Shown here piece after piece: positions 49,864 to 62,900 of a stretch of DNA of 64,000 nt (positions are counted from its first letter, which is position 1; each line of letters starts with the position of its first letter). A program made the translations under genes and the position numbers. Source of the DNA: Parus major (lineage: Eukaryota > Chordata > Aves > Passeriformes > Paridae); NCBI RefSeq assembly GCF_001522545.3, contig NC_031776.1, positions 29,558,629-29,622,628 of the forward strand, in the 5' to 3' direction. The notes below the pieces were generated by a model. The model was not told where the DNA came from and ran no database searches. It was given only the letters and a program-made list of their open reading frames with translations.

Positions 49864-50559
49864 ACTGGATATTTGTTTTATCTTTCTAAACCCATCAAAA
49901 TCCTGTCTGAAAACCACTCAGGGATGTTCCTATATATGTAGGTGGATGTTGGACAGCTGCTGGGCTCTGCCAGTAGCACAGACATTTGAAGCAGTGGAAT
50001 GCAACCAGCTGAGACAGGGGACACCCTGACATTCACATCACCTGTGCAATTTTAGTTTAAGATTTTTCAGGCCCATCACCTGACTGCAACAACAACTTCC
50101 AACTGCACTGTGGCTCCCCCTCATCACTTCGGCAAGGCAAGCTGGGTGGCAATGCCTGAGCTGTGGGTTTGGGGTTTATTATAACTCCTGGTGGCCGAGA
50201 TCTCAGATTTACTACACAAAACCTCAGCTCCCTCTGCTATAAACACCATCCTTAACTCACCAGTGTCAGTTCAGGTGCCCCCAAAGAGACACAGTGTGGT
50301 ACATACACAGCTAAAGCAGGCTATTCTGAGGGATTTTATTCTGATTTAGAAGTATATTCTGTAAATATTAATTATAAATCTGCATTGATTTGATTGTGCT
50401 AATTCATGTGAGACTATTCTAAGTGTAAGGTAGGTGAACTCTGACTCCTCATCAGGATAATTTTTGACCTGTGACTTTGACTGTTGTCAAGTTTAACATA
50501 AATTTGCAACCAGAAGCTTAAGCCTCTTATGTTTCACTGAGATTTTGCAACCCTCATTC

Positions 50560-50860
50560 CCACCCCTGTGTTATTAACAACCTGCTAATGAACTGACAGC
50601 TACTGCACTTATGTAAATGAGAAGGTTGTTGAACTGAGAGCTAGCCTGCCTCAAAAAAAAAATAACAATTAGCTTTTCCAGTCTGAAAATTTATCGTTTT
50701 CCTCATCTGCCAACCAGACAACATCTGTATCTACGGTGTATATATTAATTCGTGGTGGTGCATGTCATAATTATGACCTTTTAAGTGTGTTGCATTTCTC
50801 AAATGTAGAAAGAACACAGCCTAAATTGGCATAAACCCTGTAAAGGTGCATGTTAATCCT
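50560..50860. promoter_or_regulatory. Possible conserved noncoding element with 14-bp palindrome
   Basis: The block holds CpGs at 50695, 50734 and 50751. Homeodomain-like cores include ACAATTAG and ATATTAATTCG. It also contains a perfect 14-bp palindrome, GTCATAATTATGAC, at 50764-50777. It contains no recognised transposable element. The combination fits a developmental enhancer, which is inference only. Confidence 0.3.
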
Positions 50861-52074
50861 TAGTTTTCCAGGTTTTATTCCTGTCAAGGATATACTCTTT
50901 ATCTATACAAATATATATGTACATGTGGTCATTTGTAGGTGAATCAGCTGTAAAGCTGAAAATGAAGTTTTGGAAAAGTCTATTGAAGCTTCTGTATCTA
51001 TTTTTGGCACTTCATACCCAACAAAAATTGTGCACTGTGGTCTAGGGAACAAAAAAAAAATAATAAAAGACTGACACATTACAAAACATGACCTTAAAAA
51101 CATAATATAAAGATAAATATGAACTGTGGCTGGGGAGCTTAATGATGAGAAAATGTCAGGCATGTGATAATACCCTCCAAGGACTTACAGGGTGATCAGA
51201 AAAAGGGAGGAAAACACCCATCTGCAACAGCAACAGACCCAAATTCATGCTTGAAAATTTTCTTAAGCACTGTGAAAAACTTGAATAATAATACTGAAGC
51301 ACTGTAGTGTAGGAAGGTTCTGGAGTGCCCAGTGTTGGAGGACTCCTAGAGCTGTTTTTGCACCATATATAAGATATGACAAAGTTGTGCCTTAACTCAC
51401 TGGTGCTCTGGAATAGATGAGATAGACTTAAGCATTTTGTGTGATGCTTTGTTGTGAAGATTTCTTACTCAAAGAGGATTTCTGCTATATTAGGTAATGG
51501 TTTCTAAAGTTTATTAGGACTAGTGGATGGAAAATATTACTGCAACTTCCAAATAGGACTTGAACACTCAGGCTTTTGTCTTTCCCATCATTATTAGCTG
51601 ATACACATATTTTTGTGCATTTTACTTTTTTGTTCTTATAGATTTCCATTCCATCAGTCTCTCTTGTCCCTAACAGTAAGTTATTTATTTCACTGTGGAA
51701 CAGGACTGCCCACTGTTTTTTTGCATTGTCCTTATTGTTGCAAGAATTTGTTAACCTTTGTGCAACAGTGGGAACTATCAATAGAAATGTAAGAAAAAAT
51801 AAATAGATAGTCTTCTCAGCTCCTCAGAGGTAGGATCTCTTATTGTGGGTGTCTATTCCCCTCCTCTGTGAGCTGGAGATGCTGATGACTGTCTCAGCTG
51901 ACCACAGAGATGGAGTGGCCCTGGGGGATGCCCAGGGCTCCTCTGGGGTTTGTTCCTCACCTGAACTCTATGGAAACCTCTCAGACCCAGAACACCAGAG
52001 TCCCTAATTATGAGATCAAGTGGGATGAGCTGAAGAGAGCTTTCTCCTTTGTCACAATAGTGCCTGATAATTCT
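50861..52074. other. Noncoding stretch, no supported gene
   Basis: AT-rich DNA. The minus-strand open frames 50903-51163 and 51485-51781 have no support. The plus-strand open frame from 51910 (65 codons) extends into the CpG-containing block at 52.1 kb but has no recognised domain. Confidence 0.4.
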
Positions 52075-52200
52075 GTCTCAACCCCCTGTACGACTCGAGT
52101 CTCTTAACTGCTGCTGATCGTGTCCTAGTAAGGGAATCAGAACAATGACAGGGAATTAATGGTGACAAGCAGCAGCGGTGTGTTCCTGAGAATGGAGCAT
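52075..52200. promoter_or_regulatory. CpG-retaining block, possible regulatory element
   Basis: Four CpGs (52091, 52096, 52119, 52176) lie within 86 bp in otherwise CpG-poor DNA, with TACGACTCGAGTC and a GGGAATTAATGG motif. No repeat family is recognised. Either selective constraint or a recent insertion could explain the CpG retention. Confidence 0.15.
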
Positions 52201-54529
52201 TTGTCTCTAGTCTATCTCTACCACCAGGGCACACATTTGTATATTTGTAACATCTCATTGCCAGACAATTTCAACTATTTATATTCAGTCAGCGTATCTG
52301 TGACTTGAGTTTGTTATTAATCATTTCACTCAACCAGAATCTGCTGTTATTTGTCTTTTTTTGATATATAATGAGATCAGCATTTATTATTCATCACTCA
52401 TCTCTGTTTTATCTTAGATTATGTTTAGTTTGTTTTGTTATTTTCTATTCTTTTTATTGTATTTCTTGTTCTTATTTTTCTTTTCCATTTGTAGGTAACC
52501 CTTTCTCATTTCTCATTGTTAATGATATATAAGCTAAATCAAAACAGAACAATTTTTGATACATAGTATTTGGTCACTATTTCTATTGTGCAGAGGACTG
52601 AGGTTTTGATTTCAATTACATTAATGGAAGTTTCTATTCATATTTTGTCCAAATAATGTTTTTATTTAATTTTATATAATAATTATCCATTTTATATAAT
52701 GCTTTTTTTCCTATTTGTATATTCATTTTAATTTTGGTTCCCATGTAGCTTACTGATATTTACCAATTCTGAATCAAAGCTCTTTTTTTTTTCCTATTTT
52801 TAACCTTTTTAGATTGGGCAAATGCTGTCTCACAGAAAACATGTCCAAATGTTAATTTCTCTTTTTGCCAGCATATAATAGCATTTTTTAACCAAAGCCT
52901 TTTGCACATGAGGTGAGATTCAGAACTCATTAATGTCTTACCTGACATCAGGGACTTAAAATTCAACTAGTAGCAGAAAGGATTATTTCAAGATCTTGTC
53001 ATGATATCTCCTGTCAGCTACACCACTAAAAGCTGCTTCTTGTTCTTCAAAGAGCAGAGAAATGTTATTTTAATCTTCTCTGCTCAAAGCAAAGATTCAG
53101 AGCTGAGTTCAGCTGTGCTTATAAAATTTCTTTCAGAACTAACAAAGAATTTCCCGTTAAAAAATTGTAACAATATTGGCAGAAAATCAACAGAATTCTA
53201 CTCTGTGACTGACAGAGATATCACTGAAAAATTATTTCATGTCAAGTGATGGATATCAGGTTTCTGAAGAGTTTCTGAGTTTTTTGTTTTGGTTTGTTTG
53301 TTTTTGTTTGGTTGGTTTAGTTTTTTGTGGTGAGTCTTAAAATGATTGTATATTTTGTTGGGAATTGAAATAACAAGGATTAAAGTTTGGCTTTTGGCAT
53401 GTGCTGCTCATTCTGTACATTTTATCCTGAAAAGATCTGACCAAGTTCCAGCCAAGTGAGCAGTAGTTACAATATGGAAATGAAATTATGGGAGGGGATG
53501 GAGGAGAGGGGCTGGGTGCAATGAGATATCTAGAAACATGCTCACTTAGAAGTGCCACTTTTTATTATCATAACTTCTGATTGTATGCTCAGCACAGCAC
53601 CAAGCAGTTCCTAAACTGCAAACTTCCTTTGCACAGGATAGTAAATTATGCTTTTCTGTGGGAAGCTGTTTTAAATTGAAGAGAGAAAGAGAGCTAAGAT
53701 GAGACTTGAAGATGTGAATCAGCTTATATTATCTCAGAGGCTGTAAATAGATAAAGCTGCCTTATGTCTGTGGAGAGGTAACAAAAAAAAGATAATAAGT
53801 GCAGGAGGAAATGGCAGGAAAAAGGTTGGAAATGTTTTAGACAATGCGTAGGAAAATAAATGGCAAAGACTGGGAGTGCTGAAATGCCATGAGGAGATGT
53901 AATCTACTCCCAAGACTCTGCATCCAAACTTTCCAGCTGGTGCACTTAGTCCTGATCTCACCCCAAACAAAGACTGAAAGGGCTGGGGGATGACTCCAGT
54001 CCAGGCCTGGCCACCTGATTCCTTCAGATTTTGAATGAGTCCATGAAGAAGTGCAATAACAGTGAGGGACACAAAACACTTACTAAGGAAAATTTTGTAA
54101 CTTATTTATTCTCGTGTTCCTGTTCACATATCCCAGTGTAGATTCCCATTATTTATTCTGTAAAACAGAGTCCATAATGGCCAAGTTCTGCTTGCCTTTA
54201 TTTTTGCTGAATTTTATGCAGGTCATTGACTTAGAGTCTTACCTCTACTCAGTCATAAATTTTCATGAGATCTGTATAAACTAGTTATCTTTGGCACCTT
54301 TATTTTTTTTTTCTGTATCTACTCTACAATTTACAAATAAACTCAGAATTATTTGGAAGGGCAAGGACTGGAAAATAGAGAAGTAGATGAGCACACATCA
54401 TGATAACAGAAATTATACTTAGGAAATCAAGCTAGGTGAAAACTTGCTGGGAAAGTGGATATCTTGTTTTTGTGCATGAATTTTTTCACAGTTTTAAGAT
54501 GCAGCTTCTAATTTCTATTTCTGTAGCTG
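52201..54529. other. Noncoding stretch with T-rich low-complexity sequence
   Basis: Strongly T-rich around 52340-52800, and a T/G-rich tract at 53280-53335. Unsupported open frames include 53734-54072 (-). No gene or recognised mobile element. Confidence 0.5.
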
Positions 54530-55080
54530 ATTTTCTGCACGACCCAGCCACATTTCCAGTGTTTGGAAAGCTGCAGCTAAGCTACATGGACGTTAGATCA
54601 TTAAGAACAACATAAGTTTACCATGGTTAATGTGTACCAATGACTCTGGTAAAAGAGACAAAACAAAAATTGCCGTTAAAAGAGCGTAAAGGTTACAAAG
54701 TCAAAGGCGTAAAAGTTGGGAAGCGTTGTGCTGATAGCTCTGTGCAAGTTTAATTTGGCTTCCTTGAGCGCACACATTATGATAGAGTCTTTAATTACCT
54801 GATCACACACTGCTTTCTCCGTGGGGCTCCTGCCTCATTCAGTGCACTGGATGAATGTGTCTCACTAAATGAGTAGCTCTTCGGTGTTTCCTTTTATTCT
54901 CATTATTCAATGTGCATCACCATGACTTATTTACTGATCTTTTAATTCTCTTTGTAAATTCAGACTTTTTTATTTCCTCATGGCCTTTTTAGTGTCGTGC
55001 TTAGTTAAAGCACCCATGTGCTGCCTGTATATCAATGCCTTTATCTTCTCAAGGCAGCTGTAATGTGGCACAAAGTTTTT
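54530..55080. promoter_or_regulatory. Best candidate conserved noncoding element (CpG-retaining)
   Basis: Ten CpGs lie between 54540 and 54997, far denser than the surrounding CpG-depleted DNA, without high G+C. Visible motifs are a direct repeat GCGTAAARGTT at 54684-54694 and 54707-54717 (23 bp apart), TCAAAGG (TCF/LEF-like core) between them, and TTTAATTACC (homeodomain-like) near 54790. No repeat, long open frame or low-complexity tract occurs inside. CpG persistence at this level usually reflects purifying selection in an unmethylated or conserved element, so an enhancer is the most likely reading. The alternative is a young unrecognised insertion. Confidence 0.4.
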
Positions 55081-55937
55081 GAGGGGAAATGGAGGCTCCT
55101 AATTGTACCAGTATTCATTAATTTTTGAGAATCTGTTTTAAGACTTAAAATCTGTATTTCCCTTTTAAATTTTAAATCGATGAGATCTATTCTTCCTTTT
55201 GGGTAATCCTCAATATTTCATTTTGTATGAGACCTCATAACAAGGAGTAAATTAGAAACCCATTTTTAACTAAGGTTTTAATCACCAGAAATAAAGTATT
55301 AAAGAAAGTTTTTTTCTGAAAATTCAGGCTTGCCCTCTTCCCCTCTTAATATTGAAATCAATAGGCTCAATTTTTTTACATACCAACACCCAGGTGTGAT
55401 TTGGTGGGCACATCAGAAGTGCCAGTGGAGGGTCTTGTGCCTTTGGCTTGCCAAAAAGGAGAATTGAAGGGCAGAATTTGCCCTATAATCACTGTTTGCA
55501 TCCTGATAGGTCCCTTATTCCAACAGGGAACTCTGCTCTGGTAAACAGCACCCCTTGGCATGATCTTGGCAGACTTGCTCCCCTTTAAACAAGCATGCAA
55601 ACTTCCCTCATCCTTCCTGAGATTCCAAAACTCTGCTGAACATTATCCCTTTCATAGCAACACGAGTTGGATTGGTTTTATATTGCAAATAATGTATTGT
55701 GTACAGACAGTGTCATAAGTATCATTCATCTCAATTTCAGCTGGCATGCATTCCTTTTACTTTATAAATTTCTACAGGAAATATGAGTCCAGTGGGTATT
55801 TATAGGAAAAGAATTTACAACTGAGTTAAACTGGAACATATAAACTTTTTTTCACCTGGAAACAATTTAGAGAGTGGTCATTAGCACAAAATAGCATGTA
55901 TTTAGCATTTTTAATATACTATCTAATTCAAATTGTG
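55081..55937. other. Noncoding stretch, no supported gene
   Basis: AT-rich DNA with one unsupported open frame (55376-55600, -). No recognised repeat. Confidence 0.5.
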
Positions 55938-56008
55938 ATATATAATACAATGTGTATTATATATTTTGTTATATATATTTAAATAATTTATATATAATAC
56001 AATGTGTA
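55938..56008. repeat. 19-bp direct repeat in an AT-rich tract
   Basis: ATATATAATACAATGTGTA occurs exactly at 55938-55956 and 55990-56008, 52 bp apart, with a TA-rich spacer. It looks like a decayed TA-rich minisatellite or local duplication. Confidence 0.85.
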
Positions 56009-56104
56009 ATTCACTGCAGAGTGAAGTGCACATGATTTAAAATGTCAGAAATAACAAAGTGCAGGATCCTTATTCATTGCAGGTGTATGAGGAAATGGAG
56101 ATAT

Positions 56105-56290
56105 GCAAGTTTTGTCTCTGACAAAATCTCAGCGCTGAAATTATTCAGTGCAGTCTTCTCATCGAGCGAGTTGATTTAATGCACTTATTTAAACTACATT
56201 TATCACTGTCTCCATTTTTGTATAACTGTGAAATTGACTTATTTTGACGCATCCCATAATACCTGATTAACCCTCCTAAAGCACTGTGGA
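56105..56290. promoter_or_regulatory. Possible conserved noncoding element
   Basis: CpGs at 56133, 56163, 56167 and 56248 lie in AT-rich, non-repetitive sequence with TGATTTAATG and CCTGATTAACC homeodomain-like sites. The block is bounded on the left by the AT-rich duplication and on the right by ordinary sequence and a CR1 tail. It resembles the stronger block at 54.5 kb. Confidence 0.3.
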
Positions 56291-56482
56291 TGGAGATACT
56301 CAGGAGAAGTTTTCTGTGTGATTTGCTGAGCTGCTCTGTGCTCACTGCCCTACAGAAATGGGTTTTGTGCTGGATACAACCAAAGTGAGGCAGCCCTGCT
56401 GCACAGGCACCTCATTTTCCTTCTGTTCTCTGCTTCTCCTTGCCCAAATACCCTGGAACACAGGCACAATTTTCTCTCTTTA

Positions 56483-56588
56483 AAGCAACCCCTATCTTAG
56501 TGAAAGCTGCCCATGGAAAGGGAGTTGGGATGAGAGGATCTTCAAAGTCCCTTCCAAAGTCACAAACCATTCTGTGAGTCTATGAGTT
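56483..56588 (+). mobile_element. CR1 LINE 3' end fragment, diverged
   Basis: The sequence follows the CR1 tail order with substitutions. It has AAGCAACCCCTATCTTAGTG, then CTGCCCATGGAAAGGGAGTT, then GGATGAGAGGATCTTCAAAG, then TCCCTTCCAA, then ACAAACCATTCTGTGAGTC and TATGAG. It is + strand, 5'-truncated, and more decayed than the copy at 44.5 kb. Confidence 0.9.
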
Positions 56589-56878
56589 TTAAACCTTTAT
56601 TTTGCAAAACAAAGCTGTGATCCTTGCACTCACAGCTGGTTTTAATTCACAAACCTCTCAAATCACTCAAATTCTGCAGTCTAGATTTAGTTTTAAACCT
56701 TAAAGAGTCCTTCACCTGGAGGGTATGTCACCAAATTTGTGTGGAAGTCATTTGACTGAAAAGTCATTTCATTATTATCTGTTCCCTATCTGCAGAGTGA
56801 AATAAGGTACAATTATTGTGAGGGAGATGTTTCCCTTTTGACAGGAATTTATGTTATTTTGAAATTCTTTCCAAAGTC

Positions 56879-56980
56879 GTTTATTTTTTGTTGATGATTT
56901 TTTTTGGGTTTTTTTCTGCTTGTTGTCATTTGGTTTGGTTTGGTCTTTCGGTTTTTGTTTTTTGGTTTTTTTTTAAATTT
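56879..56980. repeat. T/G-rich low-complexity tract
   Basis: A long run of T blocks broken by G (TTTGGTTTGG, TTTTTGTTTTTTGG and similar). It is the complement of the A/C-rich tracts common in bird DNA. Confidence 0.8.
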
Positions 56981-59900
56981 CAGTTCTAAATTTTTGAATT
57001 TTTAAAATTCAATTCTAAATGGAGCTACAAAAAACCTTCAGACACATAAAAATTAAAGTTACAAGTTATGTGCTGAGTAACTTTTTCATGTTTTATCTTT
57101 TTCTATTTTCTGTATTTTTTTTTATGAGTACAGCACCTAAAATATAAGCACTTGAAAACCTAAAGACATTTATAAAAAATCAAACTAAAATAAGACTGTC
57201 CATTGAGAATATGAATTAAAAGTGGGAATTTGAAGGATTTTTTGAAAGTGTACTTCAGATACACTTTTCTTAGAAATTTAAAGCAGTTTTAATTTTTAGT
57301 AGATCTGAATTTCTCTGGAAAAGGTTACCTGAAAATTTCTGTTAATCCCTCAAGTGCACTCCTGTCTCCCAGAGATTGCAGTATGATTTCTTTAACGTTT
57401 CTTGGCCTTTTGGGAGATGCAAAATGTAGGAAAAATGTAAAGCACTGGTGAAGAGGGGAACAACTACGATGCTTCTGAAACAGAAGTGAAGTGAACATTG
57501 CTGTTCTTCCTTCAGCTGAGTGTTTGTGCAGCAGCCCATCAGTGAGTGCATCACCACGGTGGGGAATAAAGGTGAGGAAAGCTGCTGAGAGATTCTCGCT
57601 GCCATAAATTATCAGCAGTGTCAACAGGACCAGGTTCTTTGTCAGGCAGTAAACAAGAAACCTTACAGAGGATAAATGACTTGTCCAGAGAGAACCCCAG
57701 GGACATTAAGCCTGAAGGATCAGCTTTGAAATTAGCTCCTATGCATTTGTGAAGTGCCCAGAATCACTGTGTAATATCACTGCTGCTACTGCTGTGAGGC
57801 AAAGAAGGAAAAGCCAAATTTTGCTGTAACCTATGCTTGAGTTACCACCTAGGCTGTACAAAAATTAAATGTTAGAAAAGGACAGAAACCAAATTATCTT
57901 CTCTGGCTCTGCTATTTCACTTAGCAACTACAAAATCTGGGCAGTTACAGTGAATGATAAATGATCCTTGAGATTGACAGTGTTTAGCAGAGGGAGTCTG
58001 GCATAATCCTGTAACTGAACTCATTCACAGACTGTACAATACAATATATCAAGTAAAAATACCTTTCTTTTTTTTTGCCAACAACATTCCAAATATTCAA
58101 ATTACTTAAATTTTTTTTTTTTTTAGACCCTCTAGAATATTTTTCAGGATAATTTATATGTGCTGCAGTAAATTTATCCTCTGAAATAATCTGAGTAGAA
58201 TAAGATCAACAGCAGAATATCAAAGTGGGTTCCAATGGCCTCTTAGTTTGTGTGTGTGTTCATTGCATCCCTGTATCTTCAAGTGTCTGGCATGGTTACA
58301 GTGAACATGATCTTGCAACCACTGCCCATCTAATCCCCATTATTAACAATAAATCTCATGATGTTTCTGAACATCTCCTGGGAGGAATTCTGATTATCTC
58401 CCATCCCTGCTGGAAGCCTCAGGAGATGGCAACTTATTAGCTACATCTGACATCAAAGCTTCTAAATATTGGCTGCCAACTTCCAAGAGTTTTCCTCTGA
58501 TCTGAATTTTGCTTTATTTATTTTGTTTAAAGGGCACATTACAATACAAATTTCTTACTAAGAACAGAGCTTAAGCCTGTGTTTAATGTTTAGAAGTCGT
58601 GCTAGTTCAAGGATTGTCAATGAAGAAAGAAAATATTCAAGGAGAGCAGGCACACTGCTCTCCAGAATGGAGAGGCTTGGCAAATGAAATGGGAAATTTC
58701 CAGGAGGGAAAATGATGGGAAAGACAAATTGCCTTGTTGAATTGGAGCAGAAAACCAGTATTGTGTATTTTGACTTTATATTATTCAACCTTGTCACAGG
58801 GCAAGGTTGTGCTAAAACTAAACAAACAAACAAAAAGCAAACCCCTCCCTTATCTTCATGATTCTTAGGCAAGTCTACAAGCATGATCTCTACCAAACTG
58901 ATGGGATGCAGCTTGCCTGAATGCTGCACAGTATTCTCTCTCTCTCTGAAAGTCATAACCAGCTCCAAACATACTTCCTATATCACACTGTCCTGTGGCT
59001 CTACCACCATTTACTTCCTCAAATGAAGAATCAGGAGAAGAACACAGAATATTCAGAGATAGCCAAAGAAAAGCTTTAATATCCAATACAGTGGTATGGA
59101 GCAAAGACTGTGGCAGGTCTTAGTGTTGGAGAAATTTCCTGTAGCTGCTCTCCTTTTTTGGGAAGGGAAATTCAAATGCTCATCAGTGCCACCCTGGAGA
59201 GGAGAGGAGCTGTCCTCCTGATGCTCCAGGGACTTGGCTTTCCTGCATCAAGCTCAGTCTCACCTGTAAGGCTTGTGTTTCTGTGAGCAAATAGTCAGGA
59301 GAGCTCACAGGAATGTGTGCAGACAGAAATACAGCATCAGCTCATGGAATTGCAGGGACCAGGACTCAATTGTGCTAACACTCAAAAATCTCCTGCTTGT
59401 GCTCAGTGAGTGTGAATTGTTACACTGGGGATATGTTGGTCACAGAAACTGATTTTCAGGGACAGTGAATGCTAAATATCTCTCCTCAGTTCATGGCTAT
59501 TGCAAACACTGACTGTTATTTTTTTTTTTCCTTGTTGAGTCCCTGTTTCTTGAACCTCTAGCTCTGTCTGCACAGACTACACAGTATAAATTTCAAAAGT
59601 TCATTTTAATTTAGAGGACGGAACAAATGACAAATAGTTTTCTCTCTTGGTAGGAAAGGGAACACAGGAAAAGAAAGGTTTCTTTTCCAGCCCTTTTCCT
59701 AATTTTCTTTCTTTTCAAAGTGCTGGATGAAAAGCAGGTGGTGGCCTCTTTTTACTACAACTTACACCTCTCCAGATCGTGACTAACAGGTCACAGTCCT
59801 GGGGAACTTGCTGCAGCTGCCCCAGCTCTGAGCAGAGCTCTGGACTGGACATCTCCTCAGCAGGGCTCTCATTTGGTGCTCTGCCTTTAGGAGTGGGTTA

Positions 59901-62900
59901 TAACATTCCTCCAAAAGGAAAACCAATTATTTCTTCTGAATTTCATGAATTTTTTAATCCTAAACTTTCCTTATTCAACTTCTTAAATCTTTCCTGATAC
60001 CCTCAGAAATTACATGTCTGTCATGTTCTTTGATAATTAGTTACTAGCACAACAAAACATCTGGTGTCTTCTGCAGTTTTTTTGGTTGGTTAAATGATGT
60101 GGAGGATTTAATGCTGAAACAGAAAAATGCATCTCAGTAAATAAAGCAGTACAAGCACCTTGCAGGCACCGTCAGCTATTCAGTGCTGCTGAACTCCCTG
60201 AGCAGACCTGGGTAGAATGAAGCTGGGATAATGGATTGGAGCAGCACAACAGCCACAGAGAATACAAGGGGCTAGCTGAATATTGAAAGGAAACTGAAAT
60301 TTATTGGCATCTCTGTACTTATGTGCCAAAGACAGAGGCCACTGCAAAACTGATTGAAAGAGCAGCCTCCTCTTGCGAGCATAAAATTTGAATTTTTGCA
60401 GTGCATTGCCACCTTTTGCCTCCTTCATGGTTTGTATTTGCTAAAGTTTGCTTGCTCTCAAGGAGCACAGCTCCTCTATAAGCAGGTCAGATTTCAGAGC
60501 TTTCTGTGGAAGAGCAAGCTCTGGGAAAATGAATTTCTGAGCTGGGTTCAGAGATTACACCAGTTGTGATATTGTAGCAAATAGACATAAATGATCATAA
60601 AGTGTTGGTACTTGTATGTCCAGGAGATTATGTTGCAAGTCTTTTCTGTGTGGAACAAATAACAGCAAAGCACAGGGTAGCTAAAACTCCCTACAAGATG
60701 ATTTCTTTGACTGGAGATAACAGAAAATTTATGGTGAGGATGCACCTCATTATGAATGTGTTGTTATCATTGCTTTGTAAAGCAGCAGCAACACCTCTCT
60801 CTAAAGGCTGCCTTATCTCTCGCTGACCTCTGAAGCTATAAAGATGAGTGTTGTGTCATTTAGTGCAGGAGATCTTTTATCTCTACAGCCAGAATCTTAG
60901 AGAAAAATCAGCTTCTTGTTGCTTGTATTCCACTATGGAAAGTTTGTGTAAATCAGAAAGGAAACTGATCTCTGCAGTGTCTGCTGCTCATTTCCCCTAC
61001 TTAGTGTAATTATTTTAGACAGAATATACTTGGATATGGCAAAATTCACAGCTTTTATTCAGTCTTTATTGTCTACAACTTAAAAATATAATATTTTCCT
61101 TAAATGTAGCTTAAACTTATATTTACCAATGCAAAATATATGCTCTTGAGCTGACCTTACCTACAAACAGATGTCTGTGGGATGTGTAAGTCTTTGTGTT
61201 TGTTAAGTAAATTACAAATGAGCTGAACAGAATCTCCTGTATCAATTTGGGTGTACTCCTCTTTCCATATGGCCCATTAAGCTGAGTCCCTGGAGGTTCA
61301 GTCTTTAGGAGTGTCTGTTTTATCAGATACAATTTCCCCATGAGTGACTTTTGCTGAAGGAAACATCTCCTGCATAAACAAGATGTTTATAAACTACAGT
61401 GAGCCTTGAGCAAGGTAATGCGCTTCACAAAATCACAAATGTGGGAAAATTGAATCCTGAAGGGTGGTTTCTTAGATCTGTGTTGGGCTGCCAGACGTGA
61501 TTTGGGGGTCCTTGGTCAGAGTAGAGCTGGAGAGTTTGGGATTAGTGCTCAGGCTCTCTCTCTCTCTAGCAATGGAGGCACCGAGGCCATAACTTAGTAC
61601 AGAAAACTGTGACTGTTCTCTAGTGAGCCCAAACCTTACCCTGCCTTGCAAACTTATCAAAATACTGTGAGAGATCCATTCTTTTTATATAACCATTATT
61701 TTTACATAACTGCTGTCTATTTGGCTAATTACATTGAACCAAACCAAATGCAATTTCTTGTAAAATGTTTCTTTCTAGCCCAAATTCAGGAATTTAAAGA
61801 GCAGATATCAGCTTCAGGTTCTTGGCTCTGGATTTTGAGGGTCTCCAAATCTCTGCTGGTAAAATATGTCTTATGAAAATCAAATTCCTTTTATTTAATC
61901 TTTACCAAGGGGTCAGATTTTAGCACTAAACACTAAAAGTGCTTGTTTAGATGGCCACTTGGAAAATGCAGGTTATGACAGTTTGTCACTCCAAAAAAGG
62001 ATGCTGGGTAAGGGGTAAATGTTTGCCAACATGAAGTTTCTTCAATAGAAGGTAAATTGTTTCAAAATCAGGAGAGACTACAACAGAGAAATGTAACAAT
62101 ATCTGAGTATCCAGTGAGCCTGTGACCACAACTCATCTTTCCACAGGAGCCTGGATTCACAGTTTTAATATTTATAATTAAATGTGTGATGCAAATTAAA
62201 GAAATAGAAAATGTTCCTGAAGGATAGATCATAATGTGAGGAAAATTTTAGCAGAATCAACTTTTTTTCACAACTTAGTGTTAAGTTTCCTGTTGCAAAC
62301 ACATGATTCTTGTTCAGCAGTAGAGGAACAGTAGACCAAAATTAACATAATTTGTCATAATTTTTCTACTGAGTGTCTTGATTGGTTTAATTTCATTTTG
62401 TAATATTACCAGGTTTTTCAATAAGCTTTATGGAACCATATTAAATAGTGCCTTTGAGGAAGTTAGAAGAGAAAATATTTTTGTGATAGAAGATGTCTAT
62501 GAAATATTCTCAAATAGAAATAATGATTTTTTTATTCCACTCTCTCAGTCTCTTTCCCTTGGCCTGACTGCTGCTTTACACTTCATATGATGAAACAAAA
62601 TTATCTCTTCTTTTTTCTTTTTTATCCTTAATTCTTGAAAATAAGTATGTTTTGTGAAAAGAGAACTGAGGAACATCATGCAGAGAAATTGACTTTGGAA
62701 ATTCAACGTATTACAACTGAGTTTTTCTATTTCTCTGAACTGCGTTTGCATGCTTTAAATGATTTACTGTTCATTAGTTCAGGTCAGAAAAACTTTTACT
62801 CTGTTACTGTGAACTGCAGAATTCAATAAAAGAAAAGAAAATGTTTCACTTGCAGAGATGCTGAAAGGACAATTATGGTTCTTCTGAGTTTACATTGGGA

